Shown here: positions 19,352-27,972 of the stretch, piece after piece
Numbering within the stretch: position 1 is the first letter of the stretch
Layout: each line of letters begins with the position of its first letter
Assembly (NCBI RefSeq): GCF_000166355.1
Contig: NC_014652.1
Location: forward strand, 1,065,001 to 1,129,000
Direction: 5' to 3'
Source: Caldicellulosiruptor hydrothermalis 108
Lineage (GTDB): Bacteria; Bacillota; Thermoanaerobacteria; Caldicellulosiruptorales; Caldicellulosiruptoraceae
Length of the DNA: 64,000 bases
Made by a program: the position numbers and the translations under genes
Notes under the pieces: generated by a model
What the model saw: the letters and a program-made list of their open reading frames with translations, nothing else
Databases searched by the model: none
What the model was told of the DNA's origin: nothing

Positions 19352-20086
19352 TTGAGAAATATTCTCTTGACCATAGAATATGATGGCACAGAATATTTCG
19401 GGTGGCAAAAACAGCCCAATAAAAAAACCATTCAGGGAACAATTGAAGAGGCTATAAAAAAACTTACAGGCGAAGAGGTAAACTTGATTGGTTCTGGAAG
19501 AACAGATAGAGGTGTTCATGCTTTAAATCAAAAAGCTAATTTCAAAACAAGCAGCAAAATTCCAACAGACAAGTTTCCGCTTGCCTTAAATTCTGTCCTG
19601 CCTGGCGATATATCTATAAAAGACGCTGTTGAGGTACCTTTAAATTTTTCTGCGCGATACAGTGCAAAGCAGAAAACTTATAAGTATCTTATATATAACA
19701 AAAATAGTCGTCCTGCGCTTTTGCGAAACTATGCGTATTATTATCCATACCAGCTTGATGTTGATGCCATGCAAAGAGCATGTGAATACTTTATAGGAGA
19801 GTATGACTTTAAAAGTTTTTGTTCTGCTGATTCTGAAGCAAAGACAACCATAAGACGTGTATACAATTCATATTTGACCTTTGAAAATGAGTGTATTGCT
19901 ATATATATAACAGCCAATGGCTTTCTTTACAACATGGCAAGAATTATCGCAGGAACAATCTTAGATGTGGGAGCAGGAAAATTAAAACCAATGGATATTC
20001 CGCTTATAATAGAGAGCAAAGACAGAACCAAGGCAGGAAAGACATTGCCACCCTGGGGGCTTTACCTTGTGGATGTTGTTTACTGA
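19352..20086 (+). CDS. truA: tRNA pseudouridine(38-40) synthase
   Basis: 244 aa from a TTG at 19352 with GAGGTG six bases upstream; a GTG at 19343 overlaps that site and is less likely. It modifies uridines 38-40 of tRNA anticodon arms. Motifs: IEYDGTEYFGWQ at the N-terminus, SGRTDRGVHALNQ with the catalytic Asp (about residues 49-61), and NGFLYNMARIIAGT near residue 190. It is cotranscribed with the ECF genes, as in many Firmicutes. Confidence 0.95.
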   Translation: MRNILLTIEYDGTEYFGWQKQPNKKTIQGTIEEAIKKLTGEEVNLIGSGRTDRGVHALNQKANFKTSSKIPTDKFPLALNSVLPGDISIKDAVEVPLNFSARYSAKQKTYKYLIYNKNSRPALLRNYAYYYPYQLDVDAMQRACEYFIGEYDFKSFCSADSEAKTTIRRVYNSYLTFENECIAIYITANGFLYNMARIIAGTILDVGAGKLKPMDIPLIIESKDRTKAGKTLPPWGLYLVDVVY

Positions 20087-20096
20087 CAAAAATAAA

Positions 20097-20173
<77 letters not shown>

Positions 20174-20205
20174 ACCAATAAGCTTATTTACTTTTTGCAG
20201 TATGT

Positions 20206-20233
20206 ATTATAGCATATATTTTGTAAAATGCAA
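20206..20233 (-). promoter_or_regulatory. promoter of tRNA-Val
   Basis: On the minus strand, TTGCAT (20233-20228) and TATAAT (20211-20206) are spaced by 16 bp, about 32 bp upstream of the tRNA 5' end. Confidence 0.65.
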
Positions 20234-20299
20234 ATATCAAATGAAGGCTGCAATTGAACATAAAGGAAAATTTGAAGAATGTAACGGGGAGTACTTTAA

Positions 20300-20887
20300 A
20301 TGAGAAAGTTTTTAAAAATTTCGCTTTGCACCTTGGCTAGTGTAATTTTGATATTTGCAGTTACGGAAGCATCAATAATTATTTTTGGCATTTCTGCAAA
20401 GCCTAAAAAATCAGACTGTATTATTGTTTTAGGTTGTGCAGTTTATGGCGATTTTCCAAGTCCGTTTTTTCGAGAAAGGCTTAACAGAGCTTTTGAACTT
20501 TATAAAAAAGGCTATGCAAGATACATAATTGTCTGTGGTGCAAAGGGACCGGGCGAAAATATTTCTGAAGCTGAGGCAGGCAAGAGGTATCTTGTGGAAA
20601 GTGGAGTTTTGCCTGAGTTTGTTTTGAAGGAAGATAAATCTTTTTCGACATATGAAAATCTTCTCCATGCAAAAAGGATTATGAACAAGAAAGGTTTCAA
20701 AAGCGCTATAATTGTTTCAAATATGTTTCACTTAGAAAGAGCACATTTGATTGCTAAAAAATTAAAAATAAATTCTTCTTTTTCAGGTGTATATGTAAAA
20801 CAATATTTGCATGAAGAATACTATGGTTTTGTGCGCGAAAGTGTAGCTGTGTGGTATGAGATTCTCAAAACTCTTACATCTTTCTGA
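20300..20887 (+). CDS. YdcF/SanA family (DUF218) membrane-anchored protein
   Basis: 195 aa. An N-terminal membrane helix (residues 6-28) precedes a Rossmann-like DUF218 domain. Family motifs: DCIIVLGCAVYGDFPSPFFRERLNRA (starting near residue 39, quoted in part: IIVLGCAVYGD), YIIVCGAKGPGE, SEAEAGKRYLVESGV, FSTYENLLHAKRI and AIIVSNMFHLERA. Family members act at the cell envelope and one, SanA, affects vancomycin sensitivity; the biochemical role is unsettled. The gene stands alone, between two tRNA genes. Confidence 0.85.
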   Translation: MRKFLKISLCTLASVILIFAVTEASIIIFGISAKPKKSDCIIVLGCAVYGDFPSPFFRERLNRAFELYKKGYARYIIVCGAKGPGENISEAEAGKRYLVESGVLPEFVLKEDKSFSTYENLLHAKRIMNKKGFKSAIIVSNMFHLERAHLIAKKLKINSSFSGVYVKQYLHEEYYGFVRESVAVWYEILKTLTSF

Positions 20888-20908
20888 ATTTTCCCGCCCA
20901 AATACCTA

Positions 20909-20937
20909 TTGACAACATCAAGATAAGGTATTATAAT
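20909..20937 (+). promoter_or_regulatory. consensus promoter of tRNA-Gly
   Basis: Perfect TTGACA (20909-20914) and perfect TATAAT (20932-20937) spaced by 17 bp, 27 bp before the tRNA. This is the strongest sigma-A promoter visible in the window. Confidence 0.9.
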
Positions 20938-20963
20938 ATTCAATGTGCAAAGGGGAAAGACGA

Positions 20964-21037
20964 GCGGGTGTAGTTCAATGGTAGAACACCAGCCTTCCAA
21001 GCTGGCAGCGTGGGTTCGATTCCCATCACCCGCTCCA
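20964..21037 (+). tRNA. tRNA-Gly (TCC)
   Basis: 74 nt with an encoded CCA. The acceptor GCGGGTG pairs with CACCCGC, discriminator T. The anticodon stem CCAGC/GCTGG holds the loop CTTCCAA, giving anticodon TCC. The T-arm GGGTTCGATTCCC is intact. Confidence 0.97.
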
Positions 21038-21053
21038 GAAAAAGAATATAACG

Positions 21054-21086
21054 CCCTCAGCAGCAAAAAGCTGTTGAGGGTTTTTT
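21054..21086 (+). terminator. terminator of tRNA-Gly
   Basis: Stem CCCTCAGCAGC / GCTGTTGAGGG (one G-T pair) with an A-rich 5-base loop, then TTTTTT. Confidence 0.92.
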
Positions 21087-21115
21087 GTTTGCTATTAGAA
21101 AGAAAAATATTCTAT

Positions 21116-21122
21116 TTCGACA
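21116..21122 (-). promoter_or_regulatory. Spo0A box upstream of spoIIA
   Basis: The minus strand reads TGTCGAA, the consensus binding heptamer of the sporulation regulator Spo0A. It lies 20 bp upstream of the sigma-H-like -35 element, where an activator would bind. Confidence 0.65.
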
Positions 21123-21141
21123 AAATATTACATTAAATACT

Positions 21142-21168
21142 GAAGGGTTTTTTAGGGTAATATAGAAT
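21142..21168 (+). promoter_or_regulatory. sigma-H-type promoter of the spoIIA operon
   Basis: GAAGGGTTT (21142-21150) and ATAGAAT (21162-21168) spaced by 11 bp fit the sigma-H pattern RNAGGAWWT-N11/12-RNNGAAT with one mismatch. In B. subtilis spoIIA is transcribed by sigma-H RNA polymerase with Spo0A-P, so the site and the neighbouring 0A box support each other. Confidence 0.65.
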
Positions 21169-21205
21169 TAGAAATAATATAACTTTCAAATCGAGGTGCA
21201 ATAAA

Positions 21206-21535
21206 ATGGATTTTGAAACAATCATTATAGAAGGAACACTGATTTTAAAGATAAAAGGCGAGCTTGACCAGTACAATGCAGACAGATACAGACTCAGATT
21301 TGATATGAAAATTGTAAGTCCAGAAGTTCAAAAAGTTGTGATAGACATTTCAGAGCTTTCATTTATGGACTCGTCAGGTGTTGGCTTTCTTGTAGGAAGG
21401 TTCAGAACAGCAAAAGCGTTTGCCAAAGAACTTGTCCTGGTTTGCAACTCAAACTATATCAACAAGCTTCTTTCAACTTGTGGAATAGAAAAGCTGATAA
21501 AGAAATATACCACTATTGAAGAGGCATTGAGTTAA
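21206..21535 (+). CDS. spoIIAA: anti-anti-sigma factor SpoIIAA
   Basis: 109-aa STAS-domain protein. The phosphorylatable serine lies in [11 protein letters not shown] (Ser56/57). Unphosphorylated, it binds SpoIIAB and frees sigma F; SpoIIAB phosphorylates it. It is the first gene of a three-gene operon in the order AA-AB-sigF found in endospore formers, 34 bp ahead of spoIIAB. Confidence 0.95.
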   Translation: MDFETIIIEGTLILKIKGELDQYNADRYRLRFDMKIVSPEVQKVVIDISELSFMDSSGVGFLVGRFRTAKAFAKELVLVCNSNYINKLLSTCGIEKLIKKYTTIEEALS

Positions 21536-21569
21536 ATTAAAAGAATTGAAAGGGTGTGAATTTTTAACA

Positions 21570-22052
21570 ATGAAGGTTTTAAATTATATGGAACTGAAAA
21601 TCCCCTCAAAAGCCCAAAACGAAGCATTTGCAAGAGTTGCTGTTGCTGCGTTTGTTGCTCAGCTTGATCCTACTTTAGATGAAATTACTGAAATAAAAAC
21701 TGCTGTATCTGAAGCTGTAACAAATTCAATAATTCATGCATATGAGGATAAAATTGGGGAAATAATAATAAAAGGAAAGATTTATGAAAATTATATTGTG
21801 GAGATTGAGGTAATTGACTTTGGTAAAGGAATTGAAGATGTTGAACTTGCACGCCAGCCACTCTTTACCACAAAACCTGACCAGGAGCGTTCTGGTATGG
21901 GATTTACTGTGATGGAAACATTCATGGATAAGCTTGAGGTTACATCAGAAGTTGGCAGAGGTACATGTGTTAGAATGTTTAAAGCTATCAAAAAACGAAA
22001 GAGCGAGGGAGTAGAAATTGAGCAAGGCTTCCCAGGAGGAATTGATAAGTAA
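21570..22052 (+). CDS. spoIIAB: anti-sigma F factor / serine kinase SpoIIAB
   Basis: 160 aa from the ATG at 21570; ATG 21588 is an alternative. A GHKL-type ATPase that binds sigma F and phosphorylates SpoIIAA. Family motifs: [20 protein letters not shown] (about residues 32-51), the N-box [21 protein letters not shown], and the ATP-lid segment [19 protein letters not shown]. The C-terminal tail ([19 protein letters not shown]) is longer than in B. subtilis and overlaps the start of sigF by 35 bp. Confidence 0.95.
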   Translation: MKVLNYMELKIPSKAQNEAFARVAVAAFVAQLDPTLDEITEIKTAVSEAVTNSIIHAYEDKIGEIIIKGKIYENYIVEIEVIDFGKGIEDVELARQPLFTTKPDQERSGMGFTVMETFMDKLEVTSEVGRGTCVRMFKAIKKRKSEGVEIEQGFPGGIDK

Positions 22053-22740
22053 GGCTAAAAACGGTGATAAACTTGCACGTCAGCAGCTAATTGAAAGCAA
22101 TCTTGCGCTTGTGTGGAGTGTTGTAAAAAAGTTTGCTGCAAAAGGAGTAGAACTTGAGGATTTGTTCCAGATAGGTTGCATAGGGCTTATAAAGGCTGTT
22201 GACAGGTTTGACCCGTCGTTTAATGTCAGGTTTTCAACATATGCTGTTCCTATGATAATTGGTGAGATAAAAAGATATCTGCGCGATGATGGCAAGATAA
22301 AGGTTTCACGAAAGATAAAAGAAAATCAGGGTAAAATAAAAAAACTAAGAAACCAGTTTGTATCAAACCATGGAAGAGAACCCACAATCTCAGAGATTTC
22401 GCAGTTGACAGGGCTTTCTAGCGATGAGATTTTGCTTTGCTTGGATGCGTCATCAGAGGTTGCATCGCTGAGTGAAGTTATAAATCAGGAAGAGGGAAAA
22501 CCTATCACGCTGATGGACATTGCATCTGATGAAGAAGATTATTCGACAAAACTTTTGGATTTGATGGCACTAAAAGAAGGGCTTAAAAAATTAAAAGGAC
22601 GGGAACGCTACATAATATTTATGCGCTACTTCAAAAACAAAACACAATCTGAGATTGCAAAAGAACTTAATATCTCCCAGGTGCATGTATCAAGGATTGA
22701 AAAAAGAGCTTTAGAGAGGATAAAGAGGGAGTTTGTTTGA
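22018..22740 (+). CDS. sigF: RNA polymerase sigma factor SigF (forespore)
   Basis: 240 aa from a TTG start at 22018 with GAGGGAG seven bases upstream. A sigma-70 family sporulation/flagellar-type factor: region 2 includes [19 protein letters not shown] and [20 protein letters not shown]; region 3 includes [13 protein letters not shown]; region 4 ends [20 protein letters not shown]. The N-terminal [19 protein letters not shown] is the sigma-F/G type. It overlaps spoIIAB and ends in a terminator. Described Caldicellulosiruptor species are regarded as non-sporulating, so if the organism guess holds, the operon's use is an open question. Confidence 0.94.
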   Translation: MSKASQEELISKAKNGDKLARQQLIESNLALVWSVVKKFAAKGVELEDLFQIGCIGLIKAVDRFDPSFNVRFSTYAVPMIIGEIKRYLRDDGKIKVSRKIKENQGKIKKLRNQFVSNHGREPTISEISQLTGLSSDEILLCLDASSEVASLSEVINQEEGKPITLMDIASDEEDYSTKLLDLMALKEGLKKLKGRERYIIFMRYFKNKTQSEIAKELNISQVHVSRIEKRALERIKREFV

Positions 22741-22769
22741 CACGCTGTGATTGAGAAAGCGTGTCTTTT
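22739..22769 (+). terminator. terminator of the spoIIA operon
   Basis: Stem GACACGCT / AGCGTGTC with an 11-base loop, followed by TTTTATTTTT. It begins within the sigF stop codon. Confidence 0.85.
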
Positions 22770-22844
22770 ATTTTTATATAGAAATTTTTTCCCTTTTGTG
22801 ATTTAATATAAATAAAATTACCTGTTCAGTTTTTAAAAATTCCA

Positions 22845-23540
22845 ATGGAAAAACTAATTGAATTTTTCTTTCCACCGAGATGTGCGTTTTGTGGCAGGCT
22901 TGGCAAAAGCCCGTGCGATGATTGCAAGAAAAATATAAGGTTTATTTCAGGCAATACGTGTCAAAAATGCGGAATACCTATTGGAGATACTACTTTGCAG
23001 TTTTGTTCTTCTTGTCTGAGAGAAAACTTTGCATTTGAAAGAGTTTTTCCAGTATTCTACTATGAAGGGGTAGTTCGAAGAGGCGTTCATCTTTTCAAGT
23101 ACAGAGGTTTTTATCAAAATGCAATAACCTTCTCAAGGCTTATGGCTAAAAAGATTCTTGAAGCAGGTATAAATGCGGATATAATAACCTTTGTTCCAAC
23201 AAGCTATGAAAGGTATTTACAAAGGGGTTTTAACCATTCCTCTTTGCTTGCAAAAAATATTGGGAAGATACTTAAAATTCCCACGGTTGACCTTCTTACA
23301 AGAGTAGGTTTTACAAAACCTTTTTATAACCTCTCACGCCAGGAAAGGCAAAAAGAGATAAAAGGTAAGATAAAACTTAAAAAAGGGTATGAAAATATTA
23401 TAAAAGGCAAAAAAGTCATTCTTGTTGACGACATCTTCACAACAGGTGCAACAGCAAATGAGTGTTCAAAAGTTTTGCTTGAGAATGGGGCAAAGTGCGT
23501 TTTTGTTTCTGTCCTTGCGATAACAAAGCTTGCAAGGTAA
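22845..23540 (+). CDS. comF: ComF family phosphoribosyltransferase-like protein
   Basis: 231 aa. The N-terminal zinc-binding part has paired cysteines (CAFCGRLGKSPCDDC and CQKCG...CSSC, residues 13-58). A phosphoribosyltransferase fold follows, with the PRPP loop VILVDDIFTTGATANEC near residue 190. ComF is linked to DNA uptake or fork repair in other bacteria. The ATG has no clear ribosome site. As in B. subtilis, where comF precedes yvyF-flgM-flgN-flgKL, it stands at the head of the flagellar cluster. Confidence 0.92.
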   Translation: MEKLIEFFFPPRCAFCGRLGKSPCDDCKKNIRFISGNTCQKCGIPIGDTTLQFCSSCLRENFAFERVFPVFYYEGVVRRGVHLFKYRGFYQNAITFSRLMAKKILEAGINADIITFVPTSYERYLQRGFNHSSLLAKNIGKILKIPTVDLLTRVGFTKPFYNLSRQERQKEIKGKIKLKKGYENIIKGKKVILVDDIFTTGATANECSKVLLENGAKCVFVSVLAITKLAR

Positions 23541-23578
23541 ACTGCCAATTTAAAATTTTAAAAGGGGGTTTTTAAAAC

Positions 23579-24019
23579 ATGGATGTCAGAAACTGTCGAA
23601 GATGTGGAAAAATTTATCTTTATGACGGAAGTCCTATCTGTCCTCAGTGCAGAAAAGAGGAAGAAGAGGATTTCAAAAAAGTGAAAGAGTATCTTTATGA
23701 CCATCCTGGTGCGACCTTGCCAGAGGTGTCAAATGCAACAGGCGTGTCACCAGAAAAGATTTTAAGGTTTTTAAAGGAAGAAAGGCTTGAGATTGTTGGT
23801 GAGAGCAATATCATTTTAGAGTGTGAAAGATGTGGTAAAGCAATTAAGACAGGAAGGCTTTGCGATGAGTGCAAGAAAGAAGTTGGAACAAGGTTTTTGA
23901 GCTATCTTGACGACAAAAAACTTCAAGAGTCGAAAAAGAAAAATGAGGAGTTTGCTAAAAGAAGAGAGGCTGGCTACAGGTACCTTTCGAAGGATTTTAA
24001 AGAAGAGGAGAACAAGTGA
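23579..24019 (+). CDS. flagellar operon zinc-finger protein, YvyF-like
   Basis: 146 aa. It begins with NCRRCGKIYLYDGSPICPQC, a CxxC-CxxC zinc ribbon. A helix-turn-helix-like middle (HPGATLPEVSNATGVSPEKI, about residues 40-59) and a second pair, CERCGKAIKTGRLCDEC (about 83-99), follow. This is the pattern of the flagellar operon protein YvyF, whose biochemical role is unclear. Its place between comF and flgM is the same as in B. subtilis. Confidence 0.86.
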   Translation: MDVRNCRRCGKIYLYDGSPICPQCRKEEEEDFKKVKEYLYDHPGATLPEVSNATGVSPEKILRFLKEERLEIVGESNIILECERCGKAIKTGRLCDECKKEVGTRFLSYLDDKKLQESKKKNEEFAKRREAGYRYLSKDFKEEENK

Positions 24020-24028
24020 AAAATTAAT

Positions 24029-24056
24029 TAAACTTTTTTGAATTTTCTCACGATAA
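24029..24056 (+). promoter_or_regulatory. sigma-D-type promoter upstream of flgM
   Basis: TAAA (24029-24032), 16 bp, then CACGATAA (24049-24056). This matches the flagellar sigma-D/sigma-28 pattern TAAA-N15/16-GCCGATAA with two mismatches. The spacing equals that of the hag site and the site before flaG. Confidence 0.6.
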
Positions 24057-24099
24057 TAACTGTAGAAAAAGCTTTTAAGATACAAGGCAGGGATGTAAA

Positions 24100-24387
24100 A
24101 TGAGGATAGAAGATAGAATGAGGATATTTCAGATTTACAGCCAAACAGCAAAAGTAACCAGAGTCGAAAAGAAGCAGGAACCTACTGCAACTGATAAGGT
24201 TGAAATATCAAGCGAGGCAAGAGATTTTCAAGCTGTTTTGAATGCTATAAAGCTCACACCTGATGTTCGTGAAGAGAAGGTAAATGAGATAAAAAAGAAG
24301 ATTGACTCTGGCACATACAATGTATCTGGAAAAGATGTTGTTGAAAAACTTATAAGAGAATACAAAGCTTCAAAAAAGAACGAGTAA
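24100..24387 (+). CDS. flgM: anti-sigma factor FlgM
   Basis: 95 aa, the usual length. The N-terminal half is flexible and polar. The C-terminal half carries the family pattern DKVEISSEARDFQAV (about residues 33-47), DVREEKVNEIKKKIDSGTY and GKDVVEKLI, which binds sigma D. FlgM holds sigma D inactive until the hook is complete. The sigma-D-type promoter in front fits the known feedback loop. A hairpin, GGCTGCT/AGCAGCC at 24394-24418, follows the gene. Confidence 0.93.
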   Translation: MRIEDRMRIFQIYSQTAKVTRVEKKQEPTATDKVEISSEARDFQAVLNAIKLTPDVREEKVNEIKKKIDSGTYNVSGKDVVEKLIREYKASKKNE

Positions 24388-24484
24388 AATTTTGGCTGCT
24401 TTTAAATTAATAGCAGCCTTAATGTTTATTTGAAAGTATAAAAGATTTAAATGTCGATTAAAATTTTAGAAAGGAAGCAATAAA

Positions 24485-24970
24485 ATGAATTGTATAGAAA
24501 AAATAATCAAGCTTTTAGAAGAAGAATATAAGGTATTTGAGAGGATTTTGAACCTCAGCAATGAAAAAACAAAATACATTGTGGAAAACAATCTTTCAGG
24601 GCTAATTGAAGTCTCAAATCAGGAGAAAAAAGAGACAGAAATAATCGACAAACTTGAAAGAGAACGGCAAGAAATCTTAAATTCTTTGTCAAAAGAAAAA
24701 AATATTGCTATTTCCAATCTAAACGACATTGTGAGCATTGCCACACCTGATGAATGGCAGAGAATAAATGATTTGAGAATAAAACTTGGTGAAATTATTT
24801 TTAAGCTTAAAAAAGCAAATGACCTTAACGCTTCATTAGTTTCAAGTGCGCTTGAGTATATAGATTTTATGACAAATGTAATTTCATCGCATTTTTCAGA
24901 CAACACTACATATCAAAGGGATGGGCAAACAGGGCAACAAAAGAAAAACCTTTTTGATGTTAAGCTGTAG
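24485..24970 (+). CDS. flgN: flagellar export chaperone FlgN
   Basis: 161 aa, all-helical and charged, with the FlgN layout of long coiled-coil helices: an N-terminal LLEEEYKVFERILNLSNEKT, a central EKKETEIIDKLERERQEIL (about residues 41-59) and a C-terminal variable tail. It escorts the hook-filament junction proteins FlgK and FlgL, whose genes follow directly. GAAAGGAAG precedes the ATG. Confidence 0.87.
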   Translation: MNCIEKIIKLLEEEYKVFERILNLSNEKTKYIVENNLSGLIEVSNQEKKETEIIDKLERERQEILNSLSKEKNIAISNLNDIVSIATPDEWQRINDLRIKLGEIIFKLKKANDLNASLVSSALEYIDFMTNVISSHFSDNTTYQRDGQTGQQKKNLFDVKL

Positions 24971-24990
24971 AAAAAAGGGGTTGAAATAGA

Positions 24991-26568
24991 ATGTCGTTTT
25001 ACGGGCTTGAGATTGCAAGAACAGGAATATTTGTCAACAGAAAAGGGTTAGAGGTGACATCGCATAACGTTGCCAATGCTTCAACACCAGGGTATACAAG
25101 GCAGGTTTTAAATGTAAAGTCAAATCCACCATCTGCTAAGGTTGGTTTTTATAGCCCAAAATTTCAGGTTGGTATGGGTGCTGATGTGCAAAGCCTTGAG
25201 CAGATAAGAGATATGTTTTTGGATATTCAATATAGAAACGAATATTCGCGCCAAGGAGAGTATGAAATAAAAGCTGATAACCTGAATTTTATAGAGTCCA
25301 TATTCAATGAACCAAGTGACACAGGACTTTCTTCTGTTATAGACCAATTTTTCTCAAGCTTGCAGGAGCTTTCAAAAAATCCGGAGAGTTTAACAGTTCG
25401 TGCGCTTGTTCGCCAGAGAGGTCAAGCTTTAACTGATGCGATACATAAGATGTACAAACAGCTTGAAGATTTGCAGAGCGAGCTAAATGACCAGGTATAT
25501 GATAAAATTTTAGAAATAAACAGCATAGCATCCCAGATTGCAGATTTGAACCAGCAGATATTTGTTTTAGAGCTTCGAGGCGAAAAGGCAAATGACCTTC
25601 GTGACCAGCGAAATCTTCTTGTTGACAAGCTCTCAAAGATTGTTGACACAACTGCTTATGAAGATAAAGATGGCAGGTTCATTGTGCAGATAGCTGGCGG
25701 CGAAACCCTTGTAAATCACTTTACAGTCTATGAGCTTGAGACAGACAAATCAAAAATTATGAGAAAAAGTGGATTTGATTCAAATGGTCTGCCAACAGGA
25801 TTCAATCCTGACGACCCGCTTTCACAGCAAAACCTTTACGATGTTCCAGGGCTTTTTGTTGTTATGTGGAAGGACACAGGTCAGGTTTTGAATATAAAGT
25901 CAGGTGAGCTTAAAGGACTTTTGGATATGAGAGATGGCGTTGGTGGTCTGAGTGAAGATATGACTGTAAATGGTCAGCCAGTTGATGTTCCCAATAAAAA
26001 TTCTTTTACAGGTATTCCTTATTATTTAAACAGACTTAACGAGTTTGCGCAAAAGCTTATTGAAAAATTCAATGAACTTCACACACAGGGCTGGTCACTC
26101 AACGGACAAAATACAAGTATAAACTTTTTCGAACCACCTGTTGGCCAGACATTTTTCTATGCAAGGTATATAAAAGTCTCTGATGCTATTATGAACGACC
26201 TTAACAACATTGCAACAACTTATGATGCAAGTAGTCTTCCAGGTGGGAATGACCTTGTTGTTGATATGTTGAAGCTAAGAAATGATACCTCAATTTTCAA
26301 AGAAGGAAAGTTTGAAGATTTTCTAAAGTCTTTGATTTCAAACCTTGGAGTTGACTCTCAGGGTGCAAAAAACTTTGCAGAAAACCAGAAAGTTATGGTC
26401 ACCCAGCTTGACAACAGACGCCAGGCAGTATCAGGTGTTTCCATAGATGAAGAGATGACAAATTTAATCAAATACCAGCATGGTTTTCAGGCCTCAGCAA
26501 GAATGATAAATGCATTTGATGAGATGCTTGATGTTTTAGTCAACAGACTAGGGCTTGTTGGAAGATAG
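24991..26568 (+). CDS. flgK: flagellar hook-associated protein 1
   Basis: 525 aa, normal for FlgK. The N-terminal rod/hook signature GLEIARTGIFVNRKGLEVTS with NVANASTPGYTRQ (about residues 5-40) and the C-terminal helical VSIDEEMTNLIKYQHGFQASARMINAFDEMLD form the coiled D0 domain. It makes the first junction ring between hook and filament. It is 20 bp after flgN and 41 bp before flgL. Confidence 0.95.
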   Translation: MSFYGLEIARTGIFVNRKGLEVTSHNVANASTPGYTRQVLNVKSNPPSAKVGFYSPKFQVGMGADVQSLEQIRDMFLDIQYRNEYSRQGEYEIKADNLNFIESIFNEPSDTGLSSVIDQFFSSLQELSKNPESLTVRALVRQRGQALTDAIHKMYKQLEDLQSELNDQVYDKILEINSIASQIADLNQQIFVLELRGEKANDLRDQRNLLVDKLSKIVDTTAYEDKDGRFIVQIAGGETLVNHFTVYELETDKSKIMRKSGFDSNGLPTGFNPDDPLSQQNLYDVPGLFVVMWKDTGQVLNIKSGELKGLLDMRDGVGGLSEDMTVNGQPVDVPNKNSFTGIPYYLNRLNEFAQKLIEKFNELHTQGWSLNGQNTSINFFEPPVGQTFFYARYIKVSDAIMNDLNNIATTYDASSLPGGNDLVVDMLKLRNDTSIFKEGKFEDFLKSLISNLGVDSQGAKNFAENQKVMVTQLDNRRQAVSGVSIDEEMTNLIKYQHGFQASARMINAFDEMLDVLVNRLGLVGR

Positions 26569-26609
26569 CAGGTTTTAGCTAAACGAGGAGTTTGTGAGGT
26601 GAATTTGCT

Positions 26610-27557
26610 GTGAGAATTACAAACAATATGATGATCAACAACTTTTTGATAAATCTGAATAAAAACCTTAGCAGATTAGATGACATTCAGTATAAAATGG
26701 CAACAGGTAAAAAAATTCGCTACCCATCAGATGACCCAGTAATTACCGCAAGGTCGCTGAGGCTCAGAACTGATGTTTCTGAAATAGAGCAGCTTCAGAA
26801 AAATGTTGATGATGCAACATCGTGGGTTAACACAACAGAAAGTGCGCTTGCTGATATTAACGAAAGCCTTCAGAGAGTTAGAGAGCTTGCAGTAAGGGGT
26901 GCAAACGGAACAAACACAAAAGAAGACATGGCTCAGATTGCAAAAGAGGTTGCTCAGATAAAACAGCATATAATCCAGGTTGGGAATACAAACTATGCAG
27001 GAAGGTATATCTTCTCTGGTTTTAAAACAGACACAGCACCAATAAATTCTGATGGTTCTTTTTCAGACACAGGTGATTTTACTTCAACTGGCGGGTATCC
27101 AGTAGATTTGTCAACAGGTAAAAATATAATCCAGTTTGAGCTTATGAAGGCAAATTATATTGGCATTAATAAAACAGCCAACCAGGTTTTTTATATTCAG
27201 GGTGAAACTGATGAGAACAAGGGGAATTTATTTAAGGTGCTGGATAATTTAATAAATGCACTTCAAAACGGTGATGGGAGTACGGTAAACTCACTTTTGG
27301 CTGATATTGACAGACACATTGACAATGTTGTTGCACAGCGTGGTGATATAGGTGCGCTTCAGAACAGACTTGAGCTTATTAAAAATAGACTCAGTGACGA
27401 CAATGTGAACTTTACTACATTGCTATCAAACAACGAGGATGTTGACATGGCAGAGATTATTATGCAGCTCAAAACCGCAGAAAATGTTTACAGGGCAGCA
27501 CTTCAAACAGGTGCTCAAGTTTTGCCGCCAACACTTTTGGATTTTCTGAGATTTTAA
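26610..27557 (+). CDS. flgL: flagellar hook-associated protein 3
   Basis: 315 aa from a GTG start with GAGGTG upstream. The flagellin-like N-terminus (MRITNNMMINNFLINLNKNL, then KMATGKKIRYPSDDPV) and C-terminus (DMAEIIMQLKTAENVYRAAL) fold together as the D0/D1 coiled coil. It is the second junction protein, placed after flgK as in most Firmicutes. Confidence 0.95.
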   Translation: MRITNNMMINNFLINLNKNLSRLDDIQYKMATGKKIRYPSDDPVITARSLRLRTDVSEIEQLQKNVDDATSWVNTTESALADINESLQRVRELAVRGANGTNTKEDMAQIAKEVAQIKQHIIQVGNTNYAGRYIFSGFKTDTAPINSDGSFSDTGDFTSTGGYPVDLSTGKNIIQFELMKANYIGINKTANQVFYIQGETDENKGNLFKVLDNLINALQNGDGSTVNSLLADIDRHIDNVVAQRGDIGALQNRLELIKNRLSDDNVNFTTLLSNNEDVDMAEIIMQLKTAENVYRAALQTGAQVLPPTLLDFLRF

Positions 27558-27594
27558 ATAGCATTTGGCAGAAAAGCTTGAGGAAGTGCTAAAG

Positions 27595-27972
27595 ATGCAA
27601 ATTGCAAGGATTCAAATTCACCAGGAGTTTGTTAAGGTAAAACTTTCCCAGGAACATGTAAAAGTTAAAATAAATCAAGACAGGTGCTGGGAAGAGGTAA
27701 ACCTTGGCTCAACAGACTACCTTGTGCGAAGCTCTGCACAAAGAGGTTATGAGCAGGTTTTAAGGTATATACAAAAGACAGCAGAAAATGGCAACAGACT
27801 TGCCAGAATTGAAGATGGTGGTCAGCCTATAATTGACATATGCATAGAAGAAGCATTTCCTGAGTATGACTATAACGTAGATGTCATCCCAAAAAGCCGC
27901 CCGCAAATTTACTTTGAAGGTGGCAAGGTTTATATAGATTTTGAGATGGGTAAGGTTGATGTGAGGGTATGA
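27595..27972 (+). CDS. DUF6470 family protein in the flagellar cluster
   Basis: 125 aa from the ATG at 27595, with GAGGAAG eight bases upstream; a TTG at 27565 would add ten residues. It begins MQIARIQIHQEFVKVKLSQE, with repeated beta-like KVKLSQEHVKVKINQ segments, and continues with the YEQVLRYIQKTAENGNRLA helix. This is the pattern of the YviE-like/DUF6470 proteins encoded between flgL and fliW in many Firmicutes. Function unknown. Its stop overlaps the start of the MntA-like gene by four bases, although that gene is an insertion in the cluster. Confidence 0.78.
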   Translation: MQIARIQIHQEFVKVKLSQEHVKVKINQDRCWEEVNLGSTDYLVRSSAQRGYEQVLRYIQKTAENGNRLARIEDGGQPIIDICIEEAFPEYDYNVDVIPKSRPQIYFEGGKVYIDFEMGKVDVRV

